Made by a program: the position numbers and the translations under genes. The notes beneath the pieces are model-generated. The model worked only from the letters and a program-made list of their open reading frames with translations, had not been told where the DNA came from and made no database searches. A stretch of 64,000 bases of DNA from a virus. Location of the stretch: IMG/VR virus record IMGVR_UViG_3300009506_000016, positions 1 through 64,000 of that record; one strand, 5' to 3'. Positions 9,014-17,660 of the stretch are shown here, in pieces; position 1 is the stretch's first letter; every line of letters begins with the position of its first letter.

Positions 9014-9961
9014 ATGAATAAGACTACATTCGATGCTTGTATGGATCACCATACTGGAAAGATAGAAACAACGTGGAAAGACCTAGCAAAGAAATTCGGA
9101 TATACGTCAGGCGAAGCTATTCGATCAGTTTTCAAAAGAGAAAGAACAAAACTTGGGATTATCAAAACCGAGTCTAAACCCTATTGTGGAAAGTATCCGA
9201 GAATAATAGTGTTTGATCTCGAAGTCACACCGATGCTGGTATACACATTTGATCTACGAGATAATTTTATTTCTCCTGATCATGTAGCTGTGGACGGTAA
9301 TCTTATTTGCTGGTCTGCCAAAGAACTCAACGATTCTGAAATGCACAATGACGTGCTTACAATGTCTGAGGCAAAAAGCCAAGATGATAAGCGTATTACT
9401 GCAAGTTTATGGAAATATCTAAACGGGGCAGATATTTTGATAGGGCATAATATAAAAAGTTATGATATCAAATATATGAACTCAAGATTTATATACTACG
9501 GTCTTGCGCCTATTTCTTCTTATCAGTCGATTGACACATTGCTTGAGGCCCGGAAATATTTCAGGTTCACAAGTAACAAACTCAGCTTTATCAACAAGTC
9601 TTTAGGAATAACTGAAAAATTATCCAATGATGGAATGGATCTATGGATCAGGTGCATGAAAGGATTTCCAAAAGCTCTTAGAGATATGCAAGAATATTGT
9701 GATGGTGATATACTGGCAACCGAGGAACTTTACTATCGACTCAGGCCATATATAACCGGCCATCCTAACCTTGGTCTTTATATTGAAACAGAAGATCCGG
9801 TTTGTCCGAATTGTGGATCTGCACAATTGATCGATAATGGATCTTACTATACGAATGCGAATGTTTATAATTCATTAAGGTGTGGACGTTGTGGCGCTTT
9901 GTCTCGCGAGAGGCTTGCGTCAACTCCGCCAGAAACAAAGAAACGACTTCTAAGGAACTAA
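9014..9961 (+). CDS. DnaQ/YprB-like 3'-5' exonuclease with C-terminal zinc ribbon
   Basis: A 315-residue predicted nuclease. Residues 1-55 look like a helix-turn-helix. The RNase H-like exonuclease core follows: ExoI D68-x-E70 in VFDLEVT, ExoII around H145-N146..D151 in LIGHNIKSYDIKY, and ExoIII in EYCDGD (residues 227-232). A zinc ribbon, CPNC (264-267) with CGRC (290-293), ends the protein. It would trim DNA or RNA 3' ends; the exact substrate is unknown. Ribosome site GGGAGAATAA. It begins a cassette inserted between capsid and tail genes. Confidence 0.8.
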   Translation: MNKTTFDACMDHHTGKIETTWKDLAKKFGYTSGEAIRSVFKRERTKLGIIKTESKPYCGKYPRIIVFDLEVTPMLVYTFDLRDNFISPDHVAVDGNLICWSAKELNDSEMHNDVLTMSEAKSQDDKRITASLWKYLNGADILIGHNIKSYDIKYMNSRFIYYGLAPISSYQSIDTLLEARKYFRFTSNKLSFINKSLGITEKLSNDGMDLWIRCMKGFPKALRDMQEYCDGDILATEELYYRLRPYITGHPNLGLYIETEDPVCPNCGSAQLIDNGSYYTNANVYNSLRCGRCGALSRERLASTPPETKKRLLRN

Positions 9962-9966
9962 TTACA

Positions 9967-11241
9967 ATGTCGAACTGGCAAAATAGGATATTGTCTTTGG
10001 ACCATGTAGATCCAAAGACGCTGATTGAAAACCCGCTCAACTTTAAGGAGCATCCAGACTTACAACGGCGAATGATGGAAGGCATTCTGGATGATGTTGG
10101 GTGGGTTGATACTGTGTTGGTTAATAAGCGCACAGGCCATGTTATTGACGGTCACATGCGCCTTAAGCTCGCTATTGAACGCGGCGAAGCTACTGTCCCG
10201 GTATTATATATCGATGTGGATGAAGAAGAAGAAAGCAACATTCTTGCAACACTTGATCCGGTAGGTACGTTCGCCAAAGAACGAAGCGAAATGGTATCCA
10301 GCATTCTTGAAAACGTGAATACTAAAAATGCCAATGTGCTTGACCTCTTAGAGCGTGTAGCCAAACGTAACAGAGTTGAATTTGGGCGTTATGATCCTGA
10401 TGAAAAGAAAGCAGATAAGGAAAAGCGTAAAGCAGATGAGGATGAGGCGTTACAGGATCTTACTGATGAACTTGGGATCAAGGATGGACAGGTTTGGAAA
10501 GTTAAAAGCAAATCAGCGCCAGATATGTTCCATCGCCTTATGTGCGGAGATAGCGCGGATAAATCGGCTGTCAAGAAATTCCTTGGCAACACCCATGCCT
10601 TTCTAATGGTAACCGATCCGCCTTACGGAGTTGACTTTAGTGATCAGAAATTCAATCCTTATGCAAAAGATTGGGATGGAATTGAGGGAGACAAAGTTAC
10701 TGGTGTTGCTTTACGTGAATGGTTCAAAAATGTACTAAATATATGGATGCCTTTCATGGATGATAAGTCGGCTTATTATATTTGGGCGGCAATGTTTGAA
10801 GAAGGATTTGCTTTATATTATTCTCTGAAAGATGTAGGCTTGAATGTTCAATCCCAAATTATGTGGAGCAAATCACATATTACGTTGGGCCAAGCAGATT
10901 ATCAATGGAAACACGAGATATGCTGGTATGCGTTTATGAAAGGCAAAAAGCATAACTGGTTTGGTGGTCGTGACCAAAACACGGTTTGGGACGTGACTAA
11001 AGTGGCTCAGGGAGCATATCTTCATCCCATGCAAAAGCCGGTTGACCTTTATTCTACGCCTATACGAAATCACACAAAACCGGGTGATATCTGTTTAGAT
11101 CCATTCTTGGGAAGTGGAACTCAAATTATTGCCGCTGAACAGCTTGGCCGGATATGTTATGGGGTTGAGAAAGATCCTAAATGGGTGGCTACCACGATTA
11201 AGCGATTACAGGAATTTGGATTAGAGGTTTATCTGGAATGA
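9967..11241 (+). CDS. ParB-like domain fused to beta-class DNA methyltransferase
   Basis: A 424-residue protein. The N-terminal ~100 residues form a ParB/Srx-like domain (NPLNFKEHP..GHVIDGHMRLKLA). A charged linker follows, then an amino-methyltransferase with DPPYG at 217-221 (motif IV) and DPFLGSGT near 378-385 (motif I); motif IV before I is the beta class, N6-adenine or N4-cytosine. Such ParB-methyltransferase fusions are frequent in phages and modify the phage's own DNA, probably against host restriction. No restriction partner is visible. The next gene overlaps by 4 bases (ATGA). Confidence 0.88.
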   Translation: MSNWQNRILSLDHVDPKTLIENPLNFKEHPDLQRRMMEGILDDVGWVDTVLVNKRTGHVIDGHMRLKLAIERGEATVPVLYIDVDEEEESNILATLDPVGTFAKERSEMVSSILENVNTKNANVLDLLERVAKRNRVEFGRYDPDEKKADKEKRKADEDEALQDLTDELGIKDGQVWKVKSKSAPDMFHRLMCGDSADKSAVKKFLGNTHAFLMVTDPPYGVDFSDQKFNPYAKDWDGIEGDKVTGVALREWFKNVLNIWMPFMDDKSAYYIWAAMFEEGFALYYSLKDVGLNVQSQIMWSKSHITLGQADYQWKHEICWYAFMKGKKHNWFGGRDQNTVWDVTKVAQGAYLHPMQKPVDLYSTPIRNHTKPGDICLDPFLGSGTQIIAAEQLGRICYGVEKDPKWVATTIKRLQEFGLEVYLE

Positions 11242-11969
11242 ACGAGTTAGAAGTTGTTGTGTTTACGTGCGATAGGCACTTATGGGCTGTGAGGCCAATG
11301 GCTTATTTATTCAACAAATATTGGTCGGCAGAACAACGAGTAACAGTAGTTGGATTCAAGCGTCCAGAATTTGAACTTCCGCCAAATTTCAAGTTTTATT
11401 CCGTGTGCATGAAAGAGCTACCGGCTGATCGGTGGGTAGATGCGGCTCGCAATTATCTTGAAACGTCAACCGATTCTCACTTTATTATGTTCCATGAAGA
11501 TTACTGGCTGGTGAGAAAAGTAAATCTTGACATCATTCAAACGCTTTATGAATTTGCAAATGCGCATGGTGATATTGTTCGCGTTGATCTTACGGGCGAC
11601 AGATTATATGCAAGTGACATGCACGATGTTGCGTATCTCAAAGACCTTGATATTATTGAGGCTCCAGGATCACAGTACGAGATGTCACATCAGGCCGGGA
11701 TATTTAATCGCAAGCATTATTTGAATATTGTTTCGAGACTTGCCAAAGATCAGCGTTCGGCGTGGAATGTTGAACTTGAAGGCACTTCGATTATCAATAA
11801 CAATGTATGGATGAAAGTATATGGAACTCGGCAATGGCCGGTTCGCTATGCGAATGGAATGCTTAAAGGAAAACTCGACCTAAACGAATTGAAAAAAATC
11901 GAGAAAAACGATTATAATAAAATAGTCGAGTGGATACCCGAACACTATTTGAAAGAGGATCATACATGA
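11238..11969 (+). CDS. Glycosyltransferase-like protein
   Basis: A 243-residue protein beginning with a Rossmann-like strand (EVVVFTCDRHLWAVRP) and containing HFIMFHEDYWLVRKV, where the ED pair could serve as the metal/sugar-nucleotide site of a GT-A fold. It resembles a family of small phage and lipopolysaccharide-locus proteins often annotated as glycosyltransferase-like. It is coupled by ATGA overlap to the methyltransferase upstream and overlaps the SAM methyltransferase downstream, suggesting a sugar/methyl modification cassette. Function is inferred. Confidence 0.55.
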   Translation: MNELEVVVFTCDRHLWAVRPMAYLFNKYWSAEQRVTVVGFKRPEFELPPNFKFYSVCMKELPADRWVDAARNYLETSTDSHFIMFHEDYWLVRKVNLDIIQTLYEFANAHGDIVRVDLTGDRLYASDMHDVAYLKDLDIIEAPGSQYEMSHQAGIFNRKHYLNIVSRLAKDQRSAWNVELEGTSIINNNVWMKVYGTRQWPVRYANGMLKGKLDLNELKKIEKNDYNKIVEWIPEHYLKEDHT

Positions 11970-12523
11970 GAACTGCTTATGAATTATCGGATTGGCAAGG
12001 TTATCTGACACATAACGAAATTGACGAAATACAGAAATGCGTTCGAGAGCTTTTCGTGCAATACCGGCCAATTGCGGTAAACATTGGCGCTGGCGGGGGA
12101 ACTTCTACAATTGCTATGCTTGAACAGGATTCAAGGATCGTTGTATTCTCTATCGACATTGCGGCGGCTGGACAGGAAACAGTGACGAATGAACATTTGA
12201 GACTTGATGAATGCGGACCCGAATATGTTGGGAGGGTGAAGCGCATTTGGGGTGATAGCAAGATGGTTGGCAAAAACTGGCCCGTAAAAGTTGATCTCGT
12301 TTTTGTGGATGGGGATCATACGCTTGAGGGATGTGCCGGTGATATTGAGGCATGGGCTGATCATATTCGCTCCGGTGGCTACATGCTTTTCCACGATTAC
12401 GGATCTCCAAACTGGCCCGGCGTTGCTCAGGCAGTTGATTCTATGATGGGCGTTTATGAAGAATTGGGCGCTGTTCAAAAAATAAAGCTAGTAGACTCTT
12501 TGATGGTGTATAAGATACTATGA
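11966..12523 (+). CDS. Class I SAM-dependent methyltransferase
   Basis: A 185-residue protein with the SAM-binding glycine loop NIGAGGGTSTIAM, the acidic strand end VVFSID, and LVFVDGDHTLEG followed by GGYMLFHDY, a set typical of the Methyltransf_24 / cephalosporin-hydroxylase-like group. ATG 11966 overlaps the previous stop by 4 bases and has AAAGAGG upstream; the earlier in-frame ATG at 11930 is inside the previous gene. Its substrate may be a sugar, given the flanking glycosyltransferases; that is inference. Confidence 0.75.
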   Translation: MRTAYELSDWQGYLTHNEIDEIQKCVRELFVQYRPIAVNIGAGGGTSTIAMLEQDSRIVVFSIDIAAAGQETVTNEHLRLDECGPEYVGRVKRIWGDSKMVGKNWPVKVDLVFVDGDHTLEGCAGDIEAWADHIRSGGYMLFHDYGSPNWPGVAQAVDSMMGVYEELGAVQKIKLVDSLMVYKIL

Positions 12524-12858
12524 CCGGTACGGATGACAATCACGAAGCATTGAAATTATTTGCTACAAAATTGGGCGAGAGGATCGTTAAAAATTCAGAT
12601 GAAATACTGCGCTCTAACGGGCTTAATGAAACACGATTTTCTGTTGGCGTGCTTGTGAAACCGGCAGTATTTCAGATTGTTATTTCTTGTAATGAGTTTA
12701 TCTATAACGTTCCAGAGATGAACATCTTTGAGCATTTCAAAGGATCAAAGTGGGAAACCGAGATAACCGAATTCGTTGATAGTTATGCTCGATTTCTTGC
12801 ATGGGATTATCTCAAATATTGTGGCATAGAGGCTAAATTTGAAGAACAGAAAACTTAA
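12520..12858 (+). CDS. Hypothetical protein, 112 aa
   Basis: Coupled to both neighbours (ATGA overlap at its start; its end overlaps the TTG start of the next gene by 20 bases). It is a mixed alpha/beta protein with no motif I recognise. Its place inside the glycosyltransferase/methyltransferase cassette suggests an accessory role. Confidence 0.6.
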   Translation: MTGTDDNHEALKLFATKLGERIVKNSDEILRSNGLNETRFSVGVLVKPAVFQIVISCNEFIYNVPEMNIFEHFKGSKWETEITEFVDSYARFLAWDYLKYCGIEAKFEEQKT

Positions 12859-15817
12859 AGTATTCATGTTCCCAGGCAAGGGATCAATAGGCCAGCCAAA
12901 TGGTATTTCACGAGTAATAGAAAACTATTACAAGTACAGCCATCTTATTAATGTTGAATTTGTAGATACAGATAATAATGCAGATTTAAGAGTTGCTCAC
13001 GCTGGCATGAAAGATGGAGATTGTGATGTATCCATTCTTCATGGTATATATTTTACGGGTGATTATAGATCCCCAAAATATGAGCATAAAGTAAATAGGC
13101 AAATCGCCGAGTCAATTCACTCAGCATATTCGGTAACTGTTCCTACAAGTTGGGTGGCTGAAATTATTCAGAGAGATACGCATATCAATCCATTTGTCGT
13201 TCCTCATGGTATCGATGCAGAGTTATGGAAGCATGATTATCAGTTTGAACCCTATTTCTTATATAATAAGAACAGGGATGGATCAGACGTATGCGATAGT
13301 ACAGCGCTTGATAAACTTGCCGGTATGTCTCCTGATGTAAAATTTGTTTCTACTTTCTCGCGTGCTAACCACCCAAATATCCGGGTTACCGGTGTTATGT
13401 CACCTGATGATATGAAACCGTATATACAGAGGGCTGGCGGTTATTTGTCGCTTACAAAGGAAACATTCGGTATTGGGGTGTTGGAAGCGCTGGCGTCCGG
13501 TGTGCCGGTGTTAGGCTGGCGGCATGGCGGCAATGTTGACTTGATAAAACATGGCGTAAATGGCTATTTGGCAGAACCCGGAAATTATGATGATCTAATA
13601 GCCGGAATGCGCTATATTATTAAATATAGAAAAGTTTTATCATATAACGCGAGTATCTCGGCAAGAGAGTGGACTTGGGAAAATGCTCTAAATAAACTCA
13701 GAGTTGCTCTTGATGATGCTTACTCAAAGAAACATGAACCCGCAACAGTGAGTGTTATTGTTCCAGCTTATAATTATGGTGATAAGATTGGCCGCTGTCT
13801 TGATAGCATTGATGAGCAATCTTTTCGCCCCTCCGAAGTCATTGTGGTAGATGATGGGTCAGAAAAAGATCAAGCTAAAACTACCAAAAAGGTTTCAAAA
13901 GATCACGGCGCTTATTATTATTTCAAAAATAACGGTGGTGTAGCAACTGCTCGTAACTATGGTGGAATCGTATCACAATCAAAATATCTATGTTTTATAG
14001 ATGCTGATGACGAGATGGATTCTGAATTCTTGAATGTGTGCGTGCAAGCACTTGAAAACGACAAGTCTCTATACGTGGCATATACTGGACTGAAAGCTAT
14101 TCATCCAGATGGACGAGAGCAAGTATCTCAATGGCCCGGCGAATGGAATTTTGATGCTCAACTAAAACGAAAAAATCAAATTCCTACTTGTTGCGTAATG
14201 CGCAGAGAAGCCTTTGAAAGAACAGGCGGATATCGTCAGCGCTATGCACCTCATGGCGCTGGATCTGAGGACGCTGATCTTTGGACTCGCATTGGTGCAT
14301 TAGGAATGAAGGCAAAACAAGTAACCACTGATCCATTATTCCGTTATCATGTTGGGGAGGGACACACCAGCCAGTCAGGATACAGAGAAGTTGATTGGCT
14401 AGGATGGAACGGGTATTTAAAGTCTGGACTTCATCCATTTGCCAGCTATGCCACTCCGAATAATAAATTTGCGCATCTTGTATTTCAATATGATGAACCG
14501 ATGGTAAGTGTTATTATTCCAGTTGGTCCAGGACACGAGAATGTTATTGTAAATGCGCTTGATAGCATTGAGGGTCAGACTTATAAAAAGTGGGAAGTGA
14601 TTGTTGTATCTGACACGGTTAACAATATTGATCTTTCTCCTTGGCCTTTTGCCCGTATATTTCATACTGATAAACCCAAAAGTGGTCCGGGTGTGGCGCG
14701 TAACATAGGCGTAAAGAATGCACGCGGAAAGTTTGTTGTGTTCCTGGATGCTGATGATTGGCTTGCGATTGATGCTCTTGAAAAGATGCTCGTTCACTAC
14801 ACGCTTAATAGCGGAATTGTTTACAGTAATTACTTTGGAATATCATCGGCAGAACCTGATGATCTTAAGAAATATAAGACAAAGATCGTGGCCTACGATG
14901 AAAAAAAGAAAATGGCGCTTGCAAAACATGAAGCAAGCGAGTATGATTGTAAACGAGCGCAGATGCAACCAAGAGATCCGTTGTATCATTGGTGTCTTGT
15001 TACTTGTCTTATCCCTAAAGTTTGGCATGATGAAATCGGCGGGTTCGATGAAAACATGTCAAGTTGGGAAGATGTAGATTACCACTGGCGTATGGCGCGT
15101 ATGGGCAAATGCTACTCGCGTATTGAAGATACGTTAGTGTATTATAATTTCAATACCGGATATCGTAGAAATCTAGCGAGTCCAGAACAAAATCTTGATC
15201 ACGCCAAGTCGCTAATCGCGTACATGGCAGACAAATATAAGAAAGGTGATGAACCTATGGCATGTCGAACTTGCGGGAAAACGAATCCCGCCTCTGGTGT
15301 TGCTCCATCTTCTGTTACCGCAATGAGCGCTATGGCGGCAAAGAATGAGGATAATTCTTATGTGATGATTGTTTATAATCATCCTAATCGTGGAACCCAT
15401 CGAGTTATTGGTCCTTCTACTGGTACGGATTATGGCTATCGCGCCGGTGGTGAACACTTCCTTGTTCATGTGAATGATGTACAACTTATGCCAGCATTAT
15501 TTGTAAAACAGGCAATCAAAGTTGTTAACGCATCCATTCCAGTTGAGCAAGAAGCGCCAAAGAAACTTGAGGCTCCAAAAATGATCGATGGAACTCCTGT
15601 GATATCAAAAGATAAGCCGTTTGACGTGGGTGTTATTGCGGGTATCACTCCTGCGATTGCGAAGAAACTCATTGATGCTGGCGTTGACTCTCGTGATAAG
15701 TTTTTATCACTTACTAATGATTACTTGGTAGATATTGATGGCATTTCTAATACGCGTGCAAAAATTATCATGGGTGTGATCGATAAAATGAGACAGGAAG
15801 ATGCCAGTGACTCTTGA
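12839..15817 (+). CDS. Triple glycosyltransferase fusion: GT4-GT2-GT2 with C-terminal HhH domain
   Basis: A 992-residue protein with four parts. Residues ~5-290 are a GT-B (GT4) enzyme with VPHGID and the ESLAxGxP-like block ETFGIGVLEALASGVPVLGW. Residues ~300-550 are a GT-A (GT2) domain with VSVIVPAYN, VVDDGS and a DADDE metal motif. Residues ~555-800 are a second GT2 with VSVIIPVGPG and FLDADDW. Residues ~810-992 contain a CRTCG knuckle, a small beta region and a helix-hairpin-helix pair (VIAGITPAIAKKL and VDIDGISNTRAKI). TTG at 12839 is the start: AGAGG lies 6 bases upstream and the first beta strand precedes the first ATG at 12866. It likely decorates phage DNA, capsid or tail with a multi-sugar chain. 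Confidence 0.85.
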   Translation: MKNRKLKVFMFPGKGSIGQPNGISRVIENYYKYSHLINVEFVDTDNNADLRVAHAGMKDGDCDVSILHGIYFTGDYRSPKYEHKVNRQIAESIHSAYSVTVPTSWVAEIIQRDTHINPFVVPHGIDAELWKHDYQFEPYFLYNKNRDGSDVCDSTALDKLAGMSPDVKFVSTFSRANHPNIRVTGVMSPDDMKPYIQRAGGYLSLTKETFGIGVLEALASGVPVLGWRHGGNVDLIKHGVNGYLAEPGNYDDLIAGMRYIIKYRKVLSYNASISAREWTWENALNKLRVALDDAYSKKHEPATVSVIVPAYNYGDKIGRCLDSIDEQSFRPSEVIVVDDGSEKDQAKTTKKVSKDHGAYYYFKNNGGVATARNYGGIVSQSKYLCFIDADDEMDSEFLNVCVQALENDKSLYVAYTGLKAIHPDGREQVSQWPGEWNFDAQLKRKNQIPTCCVMRREAFERTGGYRQRYAPHGAGSEDADLWTRIGALGMKAKQVTTDPLFRYHVGEGHTSQSGYREVDWLGWNGYLKSGLHPFASYATPNNKFAHLVFQYDEPMVSVIIPVGPGHENVIVNALDSIEGQTYKKWEVIVVSDTVNNIDLSPWPFARIFHTDKPKSGPGVARNIGVKNARGKFVVFLDADDWLAIDALEKMLVHYTLNSGIVYSNYFGISSAEPDDLKKYKTKIVAYDEKKKMALAKHEASEYDCKRAQMQPRDPLYHWCLVTCLIPKVWHDEIGGFDENMSSWEDVDYHWRMARMGKCYSRIEDTLVYYNFNTGYRRNLASPEQNLDHAKSLIAYMADKYKKGDEPMACRTCGKTNPASGVAPSSVTAMSAMAAKNEDNSYVMIVYNHPNRGTHRVIGPSTGTDYGYRAGGEHFLVHVNDVQLMPALFVKQAIKVVNASIPVEQEAPKKLEAPKMIDGTPVISKDKPFDVGVIAGITPAIAKKLIDAGVDSRDKFLSLTNDYLVDIDGISNTRAKIIMGVIDKMRQEDASDS

Positions 15818-16136
15818 ACGCATGTTCATGTTTCTAATCCTTAGTCTTGCAACGTGGCGGTTATCCAGCTTGTTCGCTCGTGAAAAAGGACCGTTCGATG
15901 TGTTCACCTGGATACGTAAGAAAATTTATACTAGAACGGTGTATAATTTAATGAGAGCGCTATTTATAACACTCAATGACGGTTTATCTTGTATGTGGTG
16001 TAACTCTGTCTGGTTTGGACTTTTACTAGCACCGATCATCTCGACAAACCCGCTAGAGTGGATCATCATGGGGTTAGCGCTCTCTACTGTTGCAATTATC
16101 GTGGAGGAAAAGTTAAATGGCAATCGCATCAATTAG
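15801..16136 (+). CDS. DUF1360-like membrane protein
   Basis: A 111-residue protein with two or three hydrophobic segments. It shows the DUF1360 pattern: an early WRLSSLFAREKGPFDVF block and then CMWCNSVWFGLLLAP. DUF1360 proteins occur in phages between connector genes and in Bacillus sporulation; their role is unknown. Starts inside the end of the glycosyltransferase gene and overlaps the next gene by 20 bases. Confidence 0.75.
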   Translation: MPVTLERMFMFLILSLATWRLSSLFAREKGPFDVFTWIRKKIYTRTVYNLMRALFITLNDGLSCMWCNSVWFGLLLAPIISTNPLEWIIMGLALSTVAIIVEEKLNGNRIN

Positions 16137-17367
16137 GACGTTTCTGAGCCTGGATAGATACGCTCAAATACTCGGTATTAACCCTGTATTCTTTGCTGGC
16201 AGTAGTGATATTGAGTTAAGCGATGGCCGCGTTCTATTTCCTCTCAGTAATGCACAAAATGATTTATGGCCTCAATATTCGTGGCAAAATTTTGATCAGG
16301 TGAGTCGTGAAGAACTTGCTCGACAAATTCATATTGCTGAACTCGCAATTATAGATTACCTGGGATTCAATCCGTATCCTAATTGGGTCGAGAATGAAAG
16401 ACACGACCTGGGCTGGCACTATCGTTCTGAACTTCAATACCGGCCTATGCGTTATGACGCGGCTGGAAATGAGGGGCAAATAACAACCGGCCTATCTCAA
16501 TTCATATCTGGTGGTAGACGTGCTGTTTCTCTTATAGAAAGTCCATTAGTTGTTTACTCAGATCCTGATGCCGATGGATGGGATGAGCTTGCAACCATCA
16601 CAGTCAATATTGCCGCTGGTACTGATCCACTTGAGGTTAAACTATATTTCTATGGAAACGATGGTGACCAAATATTTGAAATTAGAGAGCCGCGTACAAA
16701 AGTGGCGACTGCCGCTACGGTTACATTCACATACAATACTTGGCAATTGGTTGATCCAGAAATTTATGAAAGGTTGCCTAGTAGTGACACTGAGCTTATT
16801 GGCGTTGATCTTAACGATCCGTCCGTGTTGGTAGCACAGGTTGACGCATATCGTGAATACAATGATACAACCGAAAATCATGTTGTGTTCTACTCCAATA
16901 ACCGGACCGATGGATCTATATCAGAGCAAGGTGGTTTTATCTACCGCATTCAGGATGACAACTTTATCACTCCTGTTCAAGCTGATTACGATGCTACTTC
17001 CGGGGCATGGGTACGTTCAACAACTCAATGCGTATATCCAGATTACATGAATCTGTGGTATTATTCTGGTATGAAAGATTTTCGCCGACAAATCAAGACT
17101 ACTGAGGACTATATGCCTCAAGACATTGCGGTAGCAATCGCGTACATGGCTACTGCACGATTAGAGCGAGCGTTCTATTCTAATAACAATGCAACTGCTC
17201 TGGCCGCTGATTTACGCGAAGATCATTTACAAACTGACCGAACTCAATATAAAGCCGCTCCACCGGATGCGTTCACAAATCCATTCGGCTCAAGAGTTGG
17301 TGAGTTGAGAGCATGGCGCTTAGTACAAAGGTTTCACACGGCTACGCGAAGTGGGGGATCTTTATGA
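16117..17367 (+). CDS. Putative head-tail connector or neck protein, 416 aa
   Basis: Strong ribosome site GGAGGAAAAGTTAA before ATG 16117. The N-terminal ~100 residues are helical; the middle (~130-260) is beta-rich with repeated Val/Thr strands like a jelly-roll insert; the C-terminal part has NTTENH-type loops and a helical end. No enzyme motif. Its place between DUF1360 and the tail tube genes, and its length, suggest an adaptor or neck component with a decorated insertion. I do not recognise a named family. Confidence 0.5.
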   Translation: MAIASIRTFLSLDRYAQILGINPVFFAGSSDIELSDGRVLFPLSNAQNDLWPQYSWQNFDQVSREELARQIHIAELAIIDYLGFNPYPNWVENERHDLGWHYRSELQYRPMRYDAAGNEGQITTGLSQFISGGRRAVSLIESPLVVYSDPDADGWDELATITVNIAAGTDPLEVKLYFYGNDGDQIFEIREPRTKVATAATVTFTYNTWQLVDPEIYERLPSSDTELIGVDLNDPSVLVAQVDAYREYNDTTENHVVFYSNNRTDGSISEQGGFIYRIQDDNFITPVQADYDATSGAWVRSTTQCVYPDYMNLWYYSGMKDFRRQIKTTEDYMPQDIAVAIAYMATARLERAFYSNNNATALAADLREDHLQTDRTQYKAAPPDAFTNPFGSRVGELRAWRLVQRFHTATRSGGSL

Positions 17368-17660
17368 AGCGTGTTTTTAAGCAAGATGACAACGGGGTGA
17401 TGCGTTGTTTTCTGTTGCGCGATATAGATGATGAATCAAATCCCGAGATTGGTATTCCTCTCAATCCGCCGCCCATCGAGAGGGTTGTGTGTGAATACGC
17501 AAAGGAAATGGAAAATCAACTTGTGCGCATGGGCGTTTTGACCTATCGTGATCTTATGGCTAATCCACAAGCGGTGTCGAAAGTGGTGAACGCCTTGAGG
17601 TTGAGGTTGATACAAGAATATAAATTAGAGGAGTCTCGTAAAGATGGCAAGTTACAATAA
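17364..17660 (+). CDS. Small tail-completion-type hypothetical protein, 98 aa
   Basis: Start set at ATG 17364 because it overlaps the preceding stop (ATGA) and has GGGGGAT upstream; the longer frame from 17313 lies inside the previous gene. No motif is visible. Position directly before the tail tube gene, overlapping its start, fits a tail terminator or head-tail joining protein. Confidence 0.5.
   Translation: MKRVFKQDDNGVMRCFLLRDIDDESNPEIGIPLNPPPIERVVCEYAKEMENQLVRMGVLTYRDLMANPQAVSKVVNALRLRLIQEYKLEESRKDGKLQ

Noticed and set aside
12839-12866. ATG 12866 as the start of the glycosyltransferase fusion
   Set aside because: It would remove the KLKVFMF strand that opens the GT4 fold; TTG 12839 has AGAGG at the right distance.
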